From contig NZ_JAUNXX010000002.1 of the NCBI RefSeq assembly GCF_030539555.1, positions 1-64,000 of the forward strand: DNA of 64,000 bases. The letters are read 5' to 3'. Every line of letters starts with the position of its first letter. Position 1 is the stretch's first letter. This DNA is from Methanobrevibacter sp. GTDB lineage: Archaea > Methanobacteriota > Methanobacteria > Methanobacteriales > Methanobacteriaceae. The notes beneath the pieces were generated by a model, which was given only the letters and a program-made list of their open reading frames with translations, ran no database searches and had not been told where the DNA came from. Positions 8,829-16,957 of this stretch are shown in pieces. The position numbers and the translations under genes were made by a program.

Positions 8829-9902
8829 CTAGTTTTCAGTTAAATTAAAGCTCAGCTTTCCGACACCATCTTCAATATGAAGTTCACTGCATTGTGGAGA
8901 CAATCCTTCAAGAAGTGAAGTTCCGTCCTCTGCAGACATGAACTGTGGAAGGTAGCCAGAAATATGAATCGGGTAAACGCTGCATTCACCGGTATTTCCA
9001 ACGAGATCTATCTCAACAAAGTATGCAACATGAGTATCTTCATTTGATTGGTCGAATATGAAGTTTCCAAGACTGTAAAAGATCGGTTTTCCGTTGTACA
9101 TCTCAATACCCTGCGGAACGTGAGGATGTGAGCCGATTACAACATCTGCACCATAATCTATCAGTTCATGTGCAATTTTGGTCTGATCCTCATTTGGAGA
9201 TGTTGAATATTCGTTTCCGAAATGCATATATGCCACAATCAAATCAGAATCGTTTCTGGCATCTGCAACCTGTTTTTGTGCAACCTGAGAGTTGTACGCT
9301 GAATAACCAGGTGAAGACCCGTTGGCATAAGGCATCACATCATAGTCATATTCTGCGAAATTGTTTGAATCCATATAATTCAATATGGTTATTTTACGGC
9401 CGTTGACATCTTTGACAACCGCATTGTGAGCATCACTTTCGTTTTCACCGGCACCGATAGGAGTTATTCCCGCATCCTCAAGATTTCTGACTGTATCTCT
9501 CATTCCATCAACACCATAATCAAATGCATGATTATTTGCAAGAGATGCAACAGTGTTTTCATTAGCTTTGGCCAATGGAACATAACTTGGGTCGCATTTT
9601 AAAGGAACATCCCCTTTTACAGCATTTTCAGAAGTGGTTGCCGCATTTTCAAAGTTAATCAAAAGCAAATCCACATTTGAAGTTACATTGCTTACACCCT
9701 CAAAGGGACTTGAATCCAAACTTAAAACACCAGGCATGTTACGTGCAAACATGACATCCCCTGTCACCGCCATGGAAGCGTTTTCCTTAACTTTTAAAGA
9801 TTCAGCTAACGGATTGTTATTTTTAAAACCCATCAAAGTGAAGGCTGCCGCCATTATGATTAGGATTATTAAAACTATTAACAGTACTTTTTTGATGTCC
9901 AT
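8829..9902 (-). CDS. CapA/PgsA-family metallophosphatase-like membrane protein
   Basis: A 357-residue protein of the poly-gamma-glutamate capsule synthesis family. One N-terminal transmembrane segment (residues 5-25) anchors an extracytoplasmic calcineurin-like domain. Conserved metal-site blocks are seen: GDVMFARNM at 48-56, NFENAATT, SLANNHAFDYG near 122, AYMHFGNEY, and GSHPHVPQG near 259, then SLGNFIFDQ. In bacteria CapA proteins act in polyglutamate capsule export or attachment; the archaeal role is not established. Four nt separate it from the ftsY stop, so it is co-transcribed as the last gene of that cluster. No capB/capC partners are in the window. Confidence 0.85.
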   Translation of the reverse strand: MDIKKVLLIVLIILIIMAAAFTLMGFKNNNPLAESLKVKENASMAVTGDVMFARNMPGVLSLDSSPFEGVSNVTSNVDLLLINFENAATTSENAVKGDVPLKCDPSYVPLAKANENTVASLANNHAFDYGVDGMRDTVRNLEDAGITPIGAGENESDAHNAVVKDVNGRKITILNYMDSNNFAEYDYDVMPYANGSSPGYSAYNSQVAQKQVADARNDSDLIVAYMHFGNEYSTSPNEDQTKIAHELIDYGADVVIGSHPHVPQGIEMYNGKPIFYSLGNFIFDQSNEDTHVAYFVEIDLVGNTGECSVYPIHISGYLPQFMSAEDGTSLLEGLSPQCSELHIEDGVGKLSFNLTEN

Positions 9903-9906
9903 ATAA

Positions 9907-11406
9907 TTATTCCTCAGCTACTTCTGCCTCTTCGCTTTCACTGAACAGCTGATCCAGCATCCATTCAGCATCATATTCCTTAATGTCATCATAACCCTGT
10001 CCTACACCTAAAAACATGATAGGCCTTTTGATTACATAACCGATTGAAAGGGAAGCTCCCCCTTTACTGTCGGCATCTGCCTTGGTTAAGATAACTCCAT
10101 CAATATCAATTGCATCGTTGAATTTGACTGCCTGCTCGGTAGCATCGTTACCTGTCAATGCATCACCTACAAATATAACAAGGTCAGGTTTTGCAACCCT
10201 CTTAATCTTTTTCATTTCGTCCATAAGGTTTGTGTTGGTTTGCATCCTTCCTGCAGTGTCAATCAATACCAGTTCTTTTCCCTGTGCTTTTGCATGTTCA
10301 ACGGCGTCAAATGCAACAGCGGCAGGATCTGATCCTTTTTTATGTTTGATTATTTTAACTCCAACATTGTCAGCATGATATGTTACCTGTTCGATAGCTC
10401 CTGCTCTGAATGTATCTGAAGCAGCTATTACCGGAGTATATCCTTTTTTAAGATAATAGTTGGCCAATTTACCGATAGTTGTTGTTTTTCCGGTTCCGTT
10501 GATTCCGACAAACATGACGACAAGAGGCTCTCCCTGAGCTTTTTTCTCTTCAATCATTTCTGTCATGGATTTGCCAGGAATGTCTATGATTTCGCCAACA
10601 GCATTTCTCAAAGCAAGGAAAGTGTATTCAGTGATGTCATTGCTTCTTTTGATTTTTTTACCGACCAAATCATTTTTAACACTTTCAACAACTGCATTAG
10701 CCACTTCCATAGCAACATCGCCCTGTAAAAGTTCCATTTCAAGTTCCCATAGAATATCTTCCACATGCTTTTCGGAAATGGTTTTTTCACGAACGAATGA
10801 GAAAATACCGCCGGTAGCTTCACCGTCAGCAGAGACATCATCTTTTTTATCCTTATTCCTGCTCCAGAAGTGAGATTTCTTTTCTTCGTCTTCTTCGCTT
10901 TCTTCATCTTCTTCAGGAACCTTTTCTTTTTTATCCTTATTCCTGCTCCAGAAATGGGATTTCTTCTCTTCCTCAACTTCTTCAGCATCTACTGACTCAT
11001 CCAAATCGTTCTCATCATCAGTTTCATCTTCATCAGACTTGTCCTTATTCCTGCTCCAGAAATGGGATTTCTTCTCTTCCTCAACTTCTTCGGTTTCTTC
11101 TATCGCATCACTTTCCTCATCTTCATCGGATTTACTTTTAAAACTAAAGAAACCTGATTTTTTCTCTTCATCTTCTTCAACGGTTTCTTCTTCGATTGAT
11201 TCGGCTTCCACATCATCACTAGCTTCCGGAAGTAAATTGGAATCATCTTCTTTTTCATCCTCTTGTTTTTTGCGTCCGAATGAGAAAAATGAAAATCTTT
11301 TACCCTCTTCTTCCTGGAGGTTGTCCTCTTTTTCCGCTTCTTCTATAAGTTCCTCTTCTAATTTTTCACTTGTGCGTGAAAATTTCTTTTTTAATGATTC
11401 AAACAA
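9907..11406 (-). CDS. ftsY: Signal recognition particle receptor FtsY
   Basis: SRP receptor GTPase that docks SRP-ribosome complexes at the membrane for co-translational insertion. The C-terminal NG domain (about residues 205-490) holds the P-loop GINGTGKTTTIG near 302, the DTAGR box, TKADADSKGG and a GVGQGYDDI end. The N-terminal A domain is about 200 residues of Glu/Asp/Lys-rich sequence, which is longer than in most archaeal FtsY. It contains three copies of KKSHFWSRNKDK and related KKSGFFSFK blocks. The start is a TTG preceded by AAGGTTGGG. It lies downstream of the ribosomal/prefoldin cluster as in other Methanobacteriales. Confidence 0.95.
   Translation of the reverse strand: MFESLKKKFSRTSEKLEEELIEEAEKEDNLQEEEGKRFSFFSFGRKKQEDEKEDDSNLLPEASDDVEAESIEEETVEEDEEKKSGFFSFKSKSDEDEESDAIEETEEVEEEKKSHFWSRNKDKSDEDETDDENDLDESVDAEEVEEEKKSHFWSRNKDKKEKVPEEDEESEEDEEKKSHFWSRNKDKKDDVSADGEATGGIFSFVREKTISEKHVEDILWELEMELLQGDVAMEVANAVVESVKNDLVGKKIKRSNDITEYTFLALRNAVGEIIDIPGKSMTEMIEEKKAQGEPLVVMFVGINGTGKTTTIGKLANYYLKKGYTPVIAASDTFRAGAIEQVTYHADNVGVKIIKHKKGSDPAAVAFDAVEHAKAQGKELVLIDTAGRMQTNTNLMDEMKKIKRVAKPDLVIFVGDALTGNDATEQAVKFNDAIDIDGVILTKADADSKGGASLSIGYVIKRPIMFLGVGQGYDDIKEYDAEWMLDQLFSESEEAEVAEE
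10851..11090 (-). repeat. Three in-frame repeats in the FtsY acidic domain
   Basis: Near-identical DNA units starting CCTTATTCCTGCTCCAGAA occur at 10851, 10935 and 11043 (plus-strand reading). They are 84 and 108 bp apart, both multiples of 3. Each encodes KKSHFWSRNKDK followed by a variable acidic stretch. The aromatic FW inside a basic patch is conserved while the acidic spacer varies, which suggests a selected short motif. Confidence 0.85.
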
Positions 11407-11525
11407 AAATAACCCAACCTTAATAGTTAGTCAATGAAATTAATTATTAGTATTTTATATCTTTAATATTATAAATAATTATGAAAAAATTGAAAAAAAA
11501 GAAGACTTTGATATAAAGCCTTAAG

Positions 11526-11942
11526 TTATTTCCTGCGTTTTAATGAAGATATACCAATGCCTGCTACAGCAGCCAGCAATACCACTAAAGGATTACCTGT
11601 GGCGTAGGTATCCTGAATCGGAGTGGATTCTGCACCAGCAGAACCTGATTCATTGGTTTCATTATATGTTGCCGCATCGATGACACTGCCTTCCTGCATG
11701 CTATCTTCAAAATCATTGGTTTCATCGGCATATGCACCTGTTTCACCTACAGTCTCTTCAACATCATCAGCATCTCCACCAGTTTCATCTACAGTCTCTT
11801 CAGTATCATCAAGAGTGGTTTCTTCGCCGTCATCATCCTGATTTTGTGAAGCATCATCTGCTGAAACCATACCTGCACTTAAAATGAGCATGAAAACTGC
11901 TAAAAGTGCAATTAATACCTTACTTAACTTCAATATTGTCAC
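11526..11942 (-). CDS. Small acidic secreted protein with C-terminal anchor
   Basis: A 138-residue protein with a signal peptide (residues 1-28, ending SADD) and a Thr/Glu/Asp-rich middle with repeated ETV(D/G)ETG(G/A) units. The tail has the pattern TGNP, a 15-residue hydrophobic helix (VVLLAAVAGIGISSL), then KRRK. That layout (short Pro motif, membrane helix, basic end) looks like a surface-protein sorting signal, so the protein may be wall-anchored. The processing enzyme is not in this window. It sits between prefoldin alpha and ftsY, which are usually closer to each other. Function unknown. Confidence 0.65.
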   Translation of the reverse strand: MTILKLSKVLIALLAVFMLILSAGMVSADDASQNQDDDGEETTLDDTEETVDETGGDADDVEETVGETGAYADETNDFEDSMQEGSVIDAATYNETNESGSAGAESTPIQDTYATGNPLVVLLAAVAGIGISSLKRRK

Positions 11943-12048
11943 CTCATAACATGTAGTTAAGTATACTTTGAGAGTAATTTAAAATAAATGTTTTGAAAAA
12001 AATAGTTGAAAATAAAAAAAAATAGAAAAAAGAAAAAATTGTATGGTA

Positions 12049-12483
12049 TTATCTCATTTGAGTCATGTTGCCTTGAGCAGCGGCTGCGATTTGTTCAGCC
12101 TGAGCCTGAAGATTGCCGACAATGTCTGTGACCTGTTGCAAGTTAGCCAACATTTTGTCCAAGCTGTCTTTCAAGTCGTCTTTTTGCCCAGAGATAATTT
12201 CGCGAGCACCGTCTGCATCTTTTTTAACAGCAAAACCTGATCCAATACTTACAATAATTTCATCAGTACTTTTAAGTTCTCCTTTAATGAAAGAACCAGC
12301 ACCTACAGGAACAAAAGCTTCAATAGACTCTTTTCCTTCGATGTCGTCTAAAGTGTTGGACAATGCATCGATTTCAGCCATGGAAGCCTGAATCAATTCA
12401 ATCTGTTGTTTGATTAATTCCGCCTGTTGTGAATATGCATTGATTTCATTAAGAAGATTGTTTAATCTTTGCTGATCTTCCAT
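12049..12483 (-). CDS. pfdA: Prefoldin alpha subunit
   Basis: Alpha subunit of the archaeal hexameric prefoldin (two alpha, four beta), which carries unfolded proteins to the thermosome. The 144 residues form two long coiled-coil helices (about 1-45 and 95-140), joined by a beta-hairpin region with the family motif FVPVGAGSFIKGEL. Length is typical. It is in the conserved order L31e-eIF6-LX-prefoldin. Confident identification. Confidence 0.93.
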   Translation of the reverse strand: MEDQQRLNNLLNEINAYSQQAELIKQQIELIQASMAEIDALSNTLDDIEGKESIEAFVPVGAGSFIKGELKSTDEIIVSIGSGFAVKKDADGAREIISGQKDDLKDSLDKMLANLQQVTDIVGNLQAQAEQIAAAAQGNMTQMR

Positions 12484-12502
12484 GTTAACACCTTAAATGC
12501 AT

Positions 12503-12727
12503 CTATAAAATTTCTTTTACGATTGGGTCTAAAACATCTTCAGGAGCAATTTCCTCGATTTCATTAATAGAAATTTGGTTCCTGTTAATACCATGTTTAC
12601 TTCCGAAACGTTCGTAGATTTTTTGTTCTACATCAGCTTCACAAGTAGCTTTGTATTCTTTAGTAAACTCATGATATTCATCGCCCATTACAAAAGTACC
12701 TTTAACTCTGTAAATTTTTGTTATCAT
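12503..12727 (-). CDS. rpl18a: Large-subunit ribosomal protein LX (L18Ae/eL20)
   Basis: A 74-residue archaeal ribosomal protein of the LX/eL20 family, a short counterpart of eukaryotic L18a. Family features seen: KIYRVKGTFVMG at the N-terminus, EKIYERFGSKHGINRNQISI in the middle, and an acidic C-terminus. It lies 19 nt upstream of pfdA and 24 nt downstream of eIF6, the order found in many archaea. Confidence 0.92.
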   Translation of the reverse strand: MITKIYRVKGTFVMGDEYHEFTKEYKATCEADVEQKIYERFGSKHGINRNQISINEIEEIAPEDVLDPIVKEIL

Positions 12728-12751
12728 ATTAAATCCCTCATGATATATTAA

Positions 12752-13426
12752 TTAAAAATCATCATCCAAAAAGCCTAATGCTTCTTCAACTCTAGCCATT
12801 TCAGGACCAGTACTGTCTTTAGCCACTATTGCACCGTTTGAATTGGAAATAGTGCATGCGCCAACCAAAGGAATACCTTTACCAACAGTACCAATATCTC
12901 CTTCTACACCAAATACTTCTTGAGCAAAATTAATTTCACTTTTAACAGCCCGGCTACTAATTAAAAATCCTTTATTAGTAACGGTAATTAAAGAACCTAT
13001 TATATCGCTTCCGACCATCGAAGTGGACTCGACATTAACATCCAAAGTTTCTTCAACCACCTGAATAGCTTCAGAATCTAAAAATGGGCTTACAATAGCT
13101 CCAGTATCATTTGCTGCGATAATGTTGCCGACAGCAGTGTACTGACCTGGAAGTGTAGCGACATTCAAACCAAGCTTTTCAAACTGTTCTATTTCTCTAT
13201 CTAAAACATGTGGGGAAACAACGATACCATTTGAATTAGCTACAGCTAAAGATCCGATGAGACTGCTACCTGATATAGAAGATTTAACAACATCTACTTC
13301 TAATGTTTCCTTAATAATTTCCGCTTTTTCATCTAAAAGGGTATAAGGGACAATAGCTAAATCATCAGTTGCCAGAATAAAAACTCCTACATTCGGATTT
13401 CCTACAATATCTACTCTTTTTAACAT
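12752..13426 (-). CDS. eif6: Translation initiation factor 6 (anti-association factor)
   Basis: aIF6 binds the large ribosomal subunit near L14/L23 and prevents premature joining with the small subunit. The 224 residues show the five quasi-repeats of the pentein fold, with recurring blocks such as SNGIVVSPHV, NDTGAIVSPFL, NKGFLISSRAV and SNSNGAIVAKD. Length matches the archaeal family. It is part of the L31e-aIF6-LX-prefoldin operon. Confidence 0.95.
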   Translation of the reverse strand: MLKRVDIVGNPNVGVFILATDDLAIVPYTLLDEKAEIIKETLEVDVVKSSISGSSLIGSLAVANSNGIVVSPHVLDREIEQFEKLGLNVATLPGQYTAVGNIIAANDTGAIVSPFLDSEAIQVVEETLDVNVESTSMVGSDIIGSLITVTNKGFLISSRAVKSEINFAQEVFGVEGDIGTVGKGIPLVGACTISNSNGAIVAKDSTGPEMARVEEALGFLDDDF

Positions 13427-13471
13427 ATTGTTACCTCACATTACTCAATAGCATGGTAAAAGGTACTATAG

Positions 13472-13717
13472 CTATTCTGCTAAAGTAGCTTTAACAACAC
13501 CATCATCATCTTTGACTGCTTTTACAGTAATTTTAGAAGGTATTTTTTGAATACCTCTTTCCCAAATAGCATGATTGATAGATTCATCAATTTTAACTTC
13601 TTCAGCTTTCATGTGTTTGGTTAAAAAGTTTTTAACTTCTCTGATAGCTCTAGGAGCTCTGATAGTCCTTTTAACATTTTTAACATTTCTAAGTGGAATT
13701 GTGTAAACTCTTTCCAT
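13472..13717 (-). CDS. rpl31e: Large-subunit ribosomal protein L31e
   Basis: An 81-residue eL31 protein of the exit-tunnel rim. It begins [18 protein letters not shown] and has the conserved [25 protein letters not shown] block. It starts 11 nt after the L39e stop, so the two genes are co-translated. Confidence 0.95.
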   Translation of the reverse strand: MERVYTIPLRNVKNVKRTIRAPRAIREVKNFLTKHMKAEEVKIDESINHAIWERGIQKIPSKITVKAVKDDDGVVKATLAE

Positions 13718-13728
13718 AATAACCCCTC

Positions 13729-13884
13729 TTATAATTTAAGACTGTTTCTTCTCCAATGTCTAGGTTTTGGTCTGTATCTAAGTTTACGGTTAGTTTTAGC
13801 ATAAGCCCAGATTGGAATTCTCCTATTTTGTTTGTTTGCTTTAGCCATTCTTAATTTTTTAGCTAATGGTTTATTTCTACTCAT
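13729..13884 (-). CDS. rpl39e: Large-subunit ribosomal protein L39e
   Basis: A 51-residue, strongly basic protein that lines the peptide exit tunnel. Reading the minus strand gives [18 protein letters not shown], then [17 protein letters not shown] and the end [11 protein letters not shown], which is the standard archaeal eL39 sequence and length. AGGTGATAAA precedes the ATG. It lies between the PP-loop gene and L31e. Confidence 0.96.
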   Translation of the reverse strand: MSRNKPLAKKLRMAKANKQNRRIPIWAYAKTNRKLRYRPKPRHWRRNSLKL

Positions 13885-13904
13885 TTTATCACCTGTAATA
13901 ATAA

Positions 13905-14489
13905 TTATTTTTTGTATCCAATAACACGAGTTTGATAATGTTCTGGGAATATATCTAGAGAATTTCCTCCCTTTTCGTCAATTAAAGTCCTGATTTCAAC
14001 CTCATAATCTGAACTGTTGTCCTTATTTGATTTCTCATGGGAAATCTCAAAGAGATTGGAGGTTATTAGCTTGACAGATTTATGTCCGAAACTGTCCAAA
14101 TTTATATATTGGACGTTTTTTCTGTCTTCAAGACTTCTGATTTGATTGACGTTCAATTTAGGAGTTCTGTCATCCCTTCTTGTCCCGTCTGCAATAATAT
14201 CATATTTTTCTGCAACCTGTTCCACGACATTTTCATGAATGAACTTTATTCCGTCATTCGGAAATCCGTCTTCCATTATCATATCACAAGTCTTATCTAA
14301 AAGGTCAATATCCAAATTTAAAACCTTATGGGTAAACCCTAAAGATGCAGCTGATTTGCTGGCTGGAACATATGAATCATAAACGCCAAAATTGGCTGTG
14401 CACAATTCTACATCAAGACCTAATCTTTTGAGCATGACTGCCATGAAAGATGAGTCTTTTCCACCACTATATAGTACACCAGCTTTCAT
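13905..14489 (-). CDS. PP-loop ATP-binding protein (adenine-nucleotide alpha hydrolase family)
   Basis: A 194-residue protein with the PP-loop pyrophosphatase motif SGGKDS at residues 8-13 after a beta strand (MKAGVLY). A second conserved block [15 protein letters not shown] lies near 105-120. The family activates a substrate by adenylation, as in tRNA-modifying and amide-forming enzymes; the substrate of this archaeal subgroup is not known to me. Its fixed place inside a ribosomal-protein operon suggests an RNA- or translation-related role. Five nt separate it from the PDCD5 gene stop, so it is in the same transcript. Confidence 0.8.
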   Translation of the reverse strand: MKAGVLYSGGKDSSFMAVMLKRLGLDVELCTANFGVYDSYVPASKSAASLGFTHKVLNLDIDLLDKTCDMIMEDGFPNDGIKFIHENVVEQVAEKYDIIADGTRRDDRTPKLNVNQIRSLEDRKNVQYINLDSFGHKSVKLITSNLFEISHEKSNKDNSSDYEVEIRTLIDEKGGNSLDIFPEHYQTRVIGYKK

Positions 14490-14494
14490 CGATA

Positions 14495-14860
14495 TTATTT
14501 CCTTGTAATTTTAATTTCTCTTTTTTGACCGGAAATCTGCCTTAAGAGCACTTTTAACTGATCGTCAGTTACTTTTCCTCTTAGACTTCCTGCTTGAGCT
14601 GATTGAATTAATTGAAGTTCAATGTTTTCAACGAGTTCAGGTTTGGTCAATTTAAGATTGCTTAATCTAGCACGAGCTTCAGGAGTCATAATCTGACCCA
14701 AAATCTGTTTTTTCTGAGCTTCGAACTGTTGCCTTTGTGCTTCTTGCTGTTGTGCCTGCATAGCAGCCTGTTGTTGCTGCATTTGCTGATTTTGCATAGC
14801 AGCTTGTTGAGCTTGTAATTCTGCCATTCTTTTTTGACGAATTTCATCTAAATCGCTCAT
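14495..14860 (-). CDS. PDCD5/TFAR19-family DNA-binding protein
   Basis: A 121-residue homologue of eukaryotic PDCD5. The N-terminus is a Gln-rich helix (about residues 12-60, many QQ and AQQQ) and the C-terminal three-helix bundle carries LTKPELVENIELQLIQ and ISGQKREIKITRK, the family signature. The archaeal proteins bind DNA in vitro; their cell role is unclear. It lies 21 nt downstream of S19e, a conserved pair. Confidence 0.93.
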   Translation of the reverse strand: MSDLDEIRQKRMAELQAQQAAMQNQQMQQQQAAMQAQQQEAQRQQFEAQKKQILGQIMTPEARARLSNLKLTKPELVENIELQLIQSAQAGSLRGKVTDDQLKVLLRQISGQKREIKITRK

Positions 14861-14881
14861 ATCAAACTCTCCGAAATATAA

Positions 14882-15319
14882 TTAGTATTTTTCAAGTTCA
14901 GGAATATCTTTAATGATTTCACCAGAAAGTTTATCTAAGAATGATCTTCCTGCTGGGGAAACAACTCTTCCACCTTCAACTTTTTCAACATATCCTGCGT
15001 CTTCTAATTGATGGAGTGCAGTTCTAACAATAGATCCGCTTCCTTTTCTGAAAACTTCAGGACGTACACCACGGTCTTTTTTACCACCGTAGAAAGTTCT
15101 TAAACTCATAACTCCTACTGGACCATCCATGTAGACTCTTCTAATGATAGAAGCAGTTCTTATATACCACCAATCAGCATTTTCTGGTTTTCTTTCTTTG
15201 TGAACACCAGTTTTAACAAAATTGGACCATGCAGGGGAATTGATTTTTTCATTATTTTTAAATTCTTCTGCGACTTTTTTAATTAATAAATCTGCAGGTA
15301 CATCAAATACAGTAGTCAT
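14882..15319 (-). CDS. rps19e: Small-subunit ribosomal protein S19e
   Basis: A 145-residue eS19, with a winged-helix fold. Conserved blocks: [31 protein letters not shown] near residue 55, [15 protein letters not shown], and [10 protein letters not shown] near 112. In archaea it contributes to small-subunit assembly. AAT-rich leader with GGAGAATTAAT before the ATG. Confidence 0.95.
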   Translation of the reverse strand: MTTVFDVPADLLIKKVAEEFKNNEKINSPAWSNFVKTGVHKERKPENADWWYIRTASIIRRVYMDGPVGVMSLRTFYGGKKDRGVRPEVFRKGSGSIVRTALHQLEDAGYVEKVEGGRVVSPAGRSFLDKLSGEIIKDIPELEKY

Positions 15320-15417
15320 ATTAATTCTCCAATATTTATTTTTAAATAATTGTAGCTTAATCCACTGTAAATTTAAGACCTAAAAAAATAGGGCCTGTAA
15401 CTCTAAATTTAAAATGT

Positions 15418-15675
15418 TTAAGGCTTTTTCTTGTAGATTACAGCAACGTGTCCTCTAACATCTATGAGCTTTGCTCTGGTTTTAGTGACAATTTCATCGA
15501 TGTAATCATCTTTATCTCTAGCGATATTTTTTGCAAATTTAAGTTTAACAATTTCATTAGCTTTAAGTTGGCGTTTAATCTCTTCAATTACATTTTCATT
15601 GACACCAGCTTTACCAATATTAATTGTCATCGCGGAAAGAGCTCTATTCATCATTTCTTTTTTTGATTGACTCAT
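15418..15675 (-). CDS. YhbY-family (CRM domain) RNA-binding protein
   Basis: An 85-residue CRM-domain protein: alpha-beta fold with the family GxxG-type segment (INIGKAGVNENVIEEIKRQL) and a basic face (KLKFAKNIARDK). Bacterial YhbY associates with pre-50S ribosomal particles, and the archaeal version is thought to act in rRNA maturation. AAAGGAGAG precedes the ATG. The coding region overlaps the 3' end of the RNase P protein 4 gene by 32 nt in another frame. Confidence 0.88.
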   Translation of the reverse strand: MSQSKKEMMNRALSAMTINIGKAGVNENVIEEIKRQLKANEIVKLKFAKNIARDKDDYIDEIVTKTRAKLIDVRGHVAVIYKKKP

Positions 15676-16009
15676 ATTTAGCTCTCCTTTTATTTTTCTT
15701 TTCCTTGCGATAAGGAATCTTCATAACATGGCCACATTCACCACAAAAAATATTAACTTCTGAGTTAATTAGCCGGACGGTGCAATTATGACCAGGGTAA
15801 AGGAATTTCTTGCATTTTCTACAATACCTTTTTCTCCATTGCTTGGGAACCTTGGTATTGTATTTTGTGGACAGCTTTAAGGCAAGCTCAACATAGCGGT
15901 CACTGCGCTCAGGATGGGTGATGAATTCCATCTCAGCACGTTCAAAAAGAATATTCATTCTTTCAGTTGCTATATCAATCATCCACTTCGGTCTTTTTCC
16001 TCTACTCAA
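15644..16009 (-). CDS. rnp4: RNase P protein component 4 (Rpr2/Rpp21 homologue)
   Basis: Zinc-ribbon protein subunit of archaeal RNase P, which trims tRNA 5' ends together with the catalytic RNA. The four zinc-binding cysteines are in CRKCKKFLYPGHNC and CGECGH, and the N-terminal helices read WMIDIATERMNILF. The longest frame starts with ATG AGG AGG, but that AGGAGG is the ribosome-binding site for the TTG 15 nt later, which gives MSRGKRPKWMID, the normal family N-terminus. Length 121 is typical. It is the first gene of the information-processing run. Confidence 0.92.
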   Translation of the reverse strand: MSRGKRPKWMIDIATERMNILFERAEMEFITHPERSDRYVELALKLSTKYNTKVPKQWRKRYCRKCKKFLYPGHNCTVRLINSEVNIFCGECGHVMKIPYRKEKKNKRRAKYESIKKRNDE

Positions 16010-16225
16010 AAATATCCTCCTCATAATTATGAAAATAGGATATAATATTCAAAATTGAATTAAAATGATTTGCGCAAATTAAAACAAAAACCATAGTTAA
16101 AATAAACCTTAGGTTAATATGAATATTAAGAATAATTATGTTCATTACCATTTATAAAGGTTATGGATTTTATTGTCATTAATATTCAAATTAAGTATTT
16201 TGAAAAATAAAAAAATAAATGAGTT

Positions 16226-16297
16226 TTAAAACCCACTTATTCTTTCAATGCCTTTGACTTTATCGAAATCCCCGTCAAATGATGCTATTTTTGTTAT
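16226..16297 (-). pseudogene. Remnant of a VapC-type PIN-domain toxin
   Basis: In the 384-nt gap between rnp4 and the AK6 kinase, the minus strand has an open stretch reading IASFDGDFDKVKGIERI, then SGF and a stop. This is the usual C-terminus of VapC PIN-domain ribonucleases (conserved SFDxDF aspartates, then a short helix and strand). An in-frame stop lies just upstream, and no start, PIN core or VapB antitoxin remains. The rest of 16010-16393 is A/T-rich without genes. I infer a dead toxin-antitoxin locus. Confidence 0.55.
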
Positions 16298-16393
16298 TCA
16301 AATATTGAAAAATAAGAAAAATTGTAATGACTTAGAAAAATTAAAGTGATTTAATAAAATTGTTACGACATGGTAAAATTGATGTAAAGCAGA

Positions 16394-16930
16394 TTAAATC
16401 AGCCAGTCCATAAAATCGATTTCACCAACCGGAAAATCAGTCTTGCCATCCACCACATCAGTCAGCAGTTCAACAATCTCATCAACAGTCAAATCACTTG
16501 CATCGATTTCACAGACACTTTCACCGTAAATATCATAAGCCTCAGCAGTGCATACACCCATTGCTTCCGCTTCCAGGTTTTCACGGATTTTCGCTTCGGA
16601 ATAGTTGCGTGCTTCCAACCTTTCGCGTAAAATCTCAGGTCTAACCCTTAAAACAATTATTTTGTCTGCACCGTTGCACAAATGGGCCAGGTGCCCTTCA
16701 AAAATAATCAATTCATCACTGGATTCGATGATTTGTGAAACCTTCCCCTCCAAAGCGTCAATGTCGATGATTTTATATCCCTTTTCATCATCTATTCCAA
16801 GAACAAAGTCATTTTCGATTGCCAAATCGTTGATTTTGATTAGTTTACAGTTTAAACTAGAAGCTAAAACTTCACTGACAGTGGTTTTACCAGTACATGG
16901 AGTACCACTAATAAAAACAGTATTTCTCAT
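16394..16930 (-). CDS. AK6/Fap7-family adenylate kinase-like ATPase
   Basis: A 178-residue NTPase of the AK6 family. P-loop GTPCTGKTT at residues 9-17, and the later block RPEILRERLEARNYSEAKIRENLEAE, which is the lid/NMP-binding part typical of AK6. In eukaryotes Fap7/AK6 works with Rps14 in small-subunit maturation, and archaeal members bind the uS11 homologue. An ATG three codons inside the longest frame is preferred over TTG; no clear ribosome-binding site precedes either. It lies 27 nt after the DRG GTPase and is probably co-transcribed. Confidence 0.85.
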   Translation of the reverse strand: MRNTVFISGTPCTGKTTVSEVLASSLNCKLIKINDLAIENDFVLGIDDEKGYKIIDIDALEGKVSQIIESSDELIIFEGHLAHLCNGADKIIVLRVRPEILRERLEARNYSEAKIRENLEAEAMGVCTAEAYDIYGESVCEIDASDLTVDEIVELLTDVVDGKTDFPVGEIDFMDWLI

Positions 16931-16957
16931 AATAATCAAAAAATAAAAAAAAGAGAA

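Noticed and set aside
10851-11090. CRISPR-like spaced repeats
   Set aside because: Spacing is irregular (84 and 108 bp), repeats are in frame in ftsY and not palindromic. No cas gene in the window.
11039-11437. Ser-rich open frame on the plus strand
   Set aside because: It is the antisense shadow of the acidic FtsY N-terminus; Glu/Asp codons read as Ser/Phe on the other strand.
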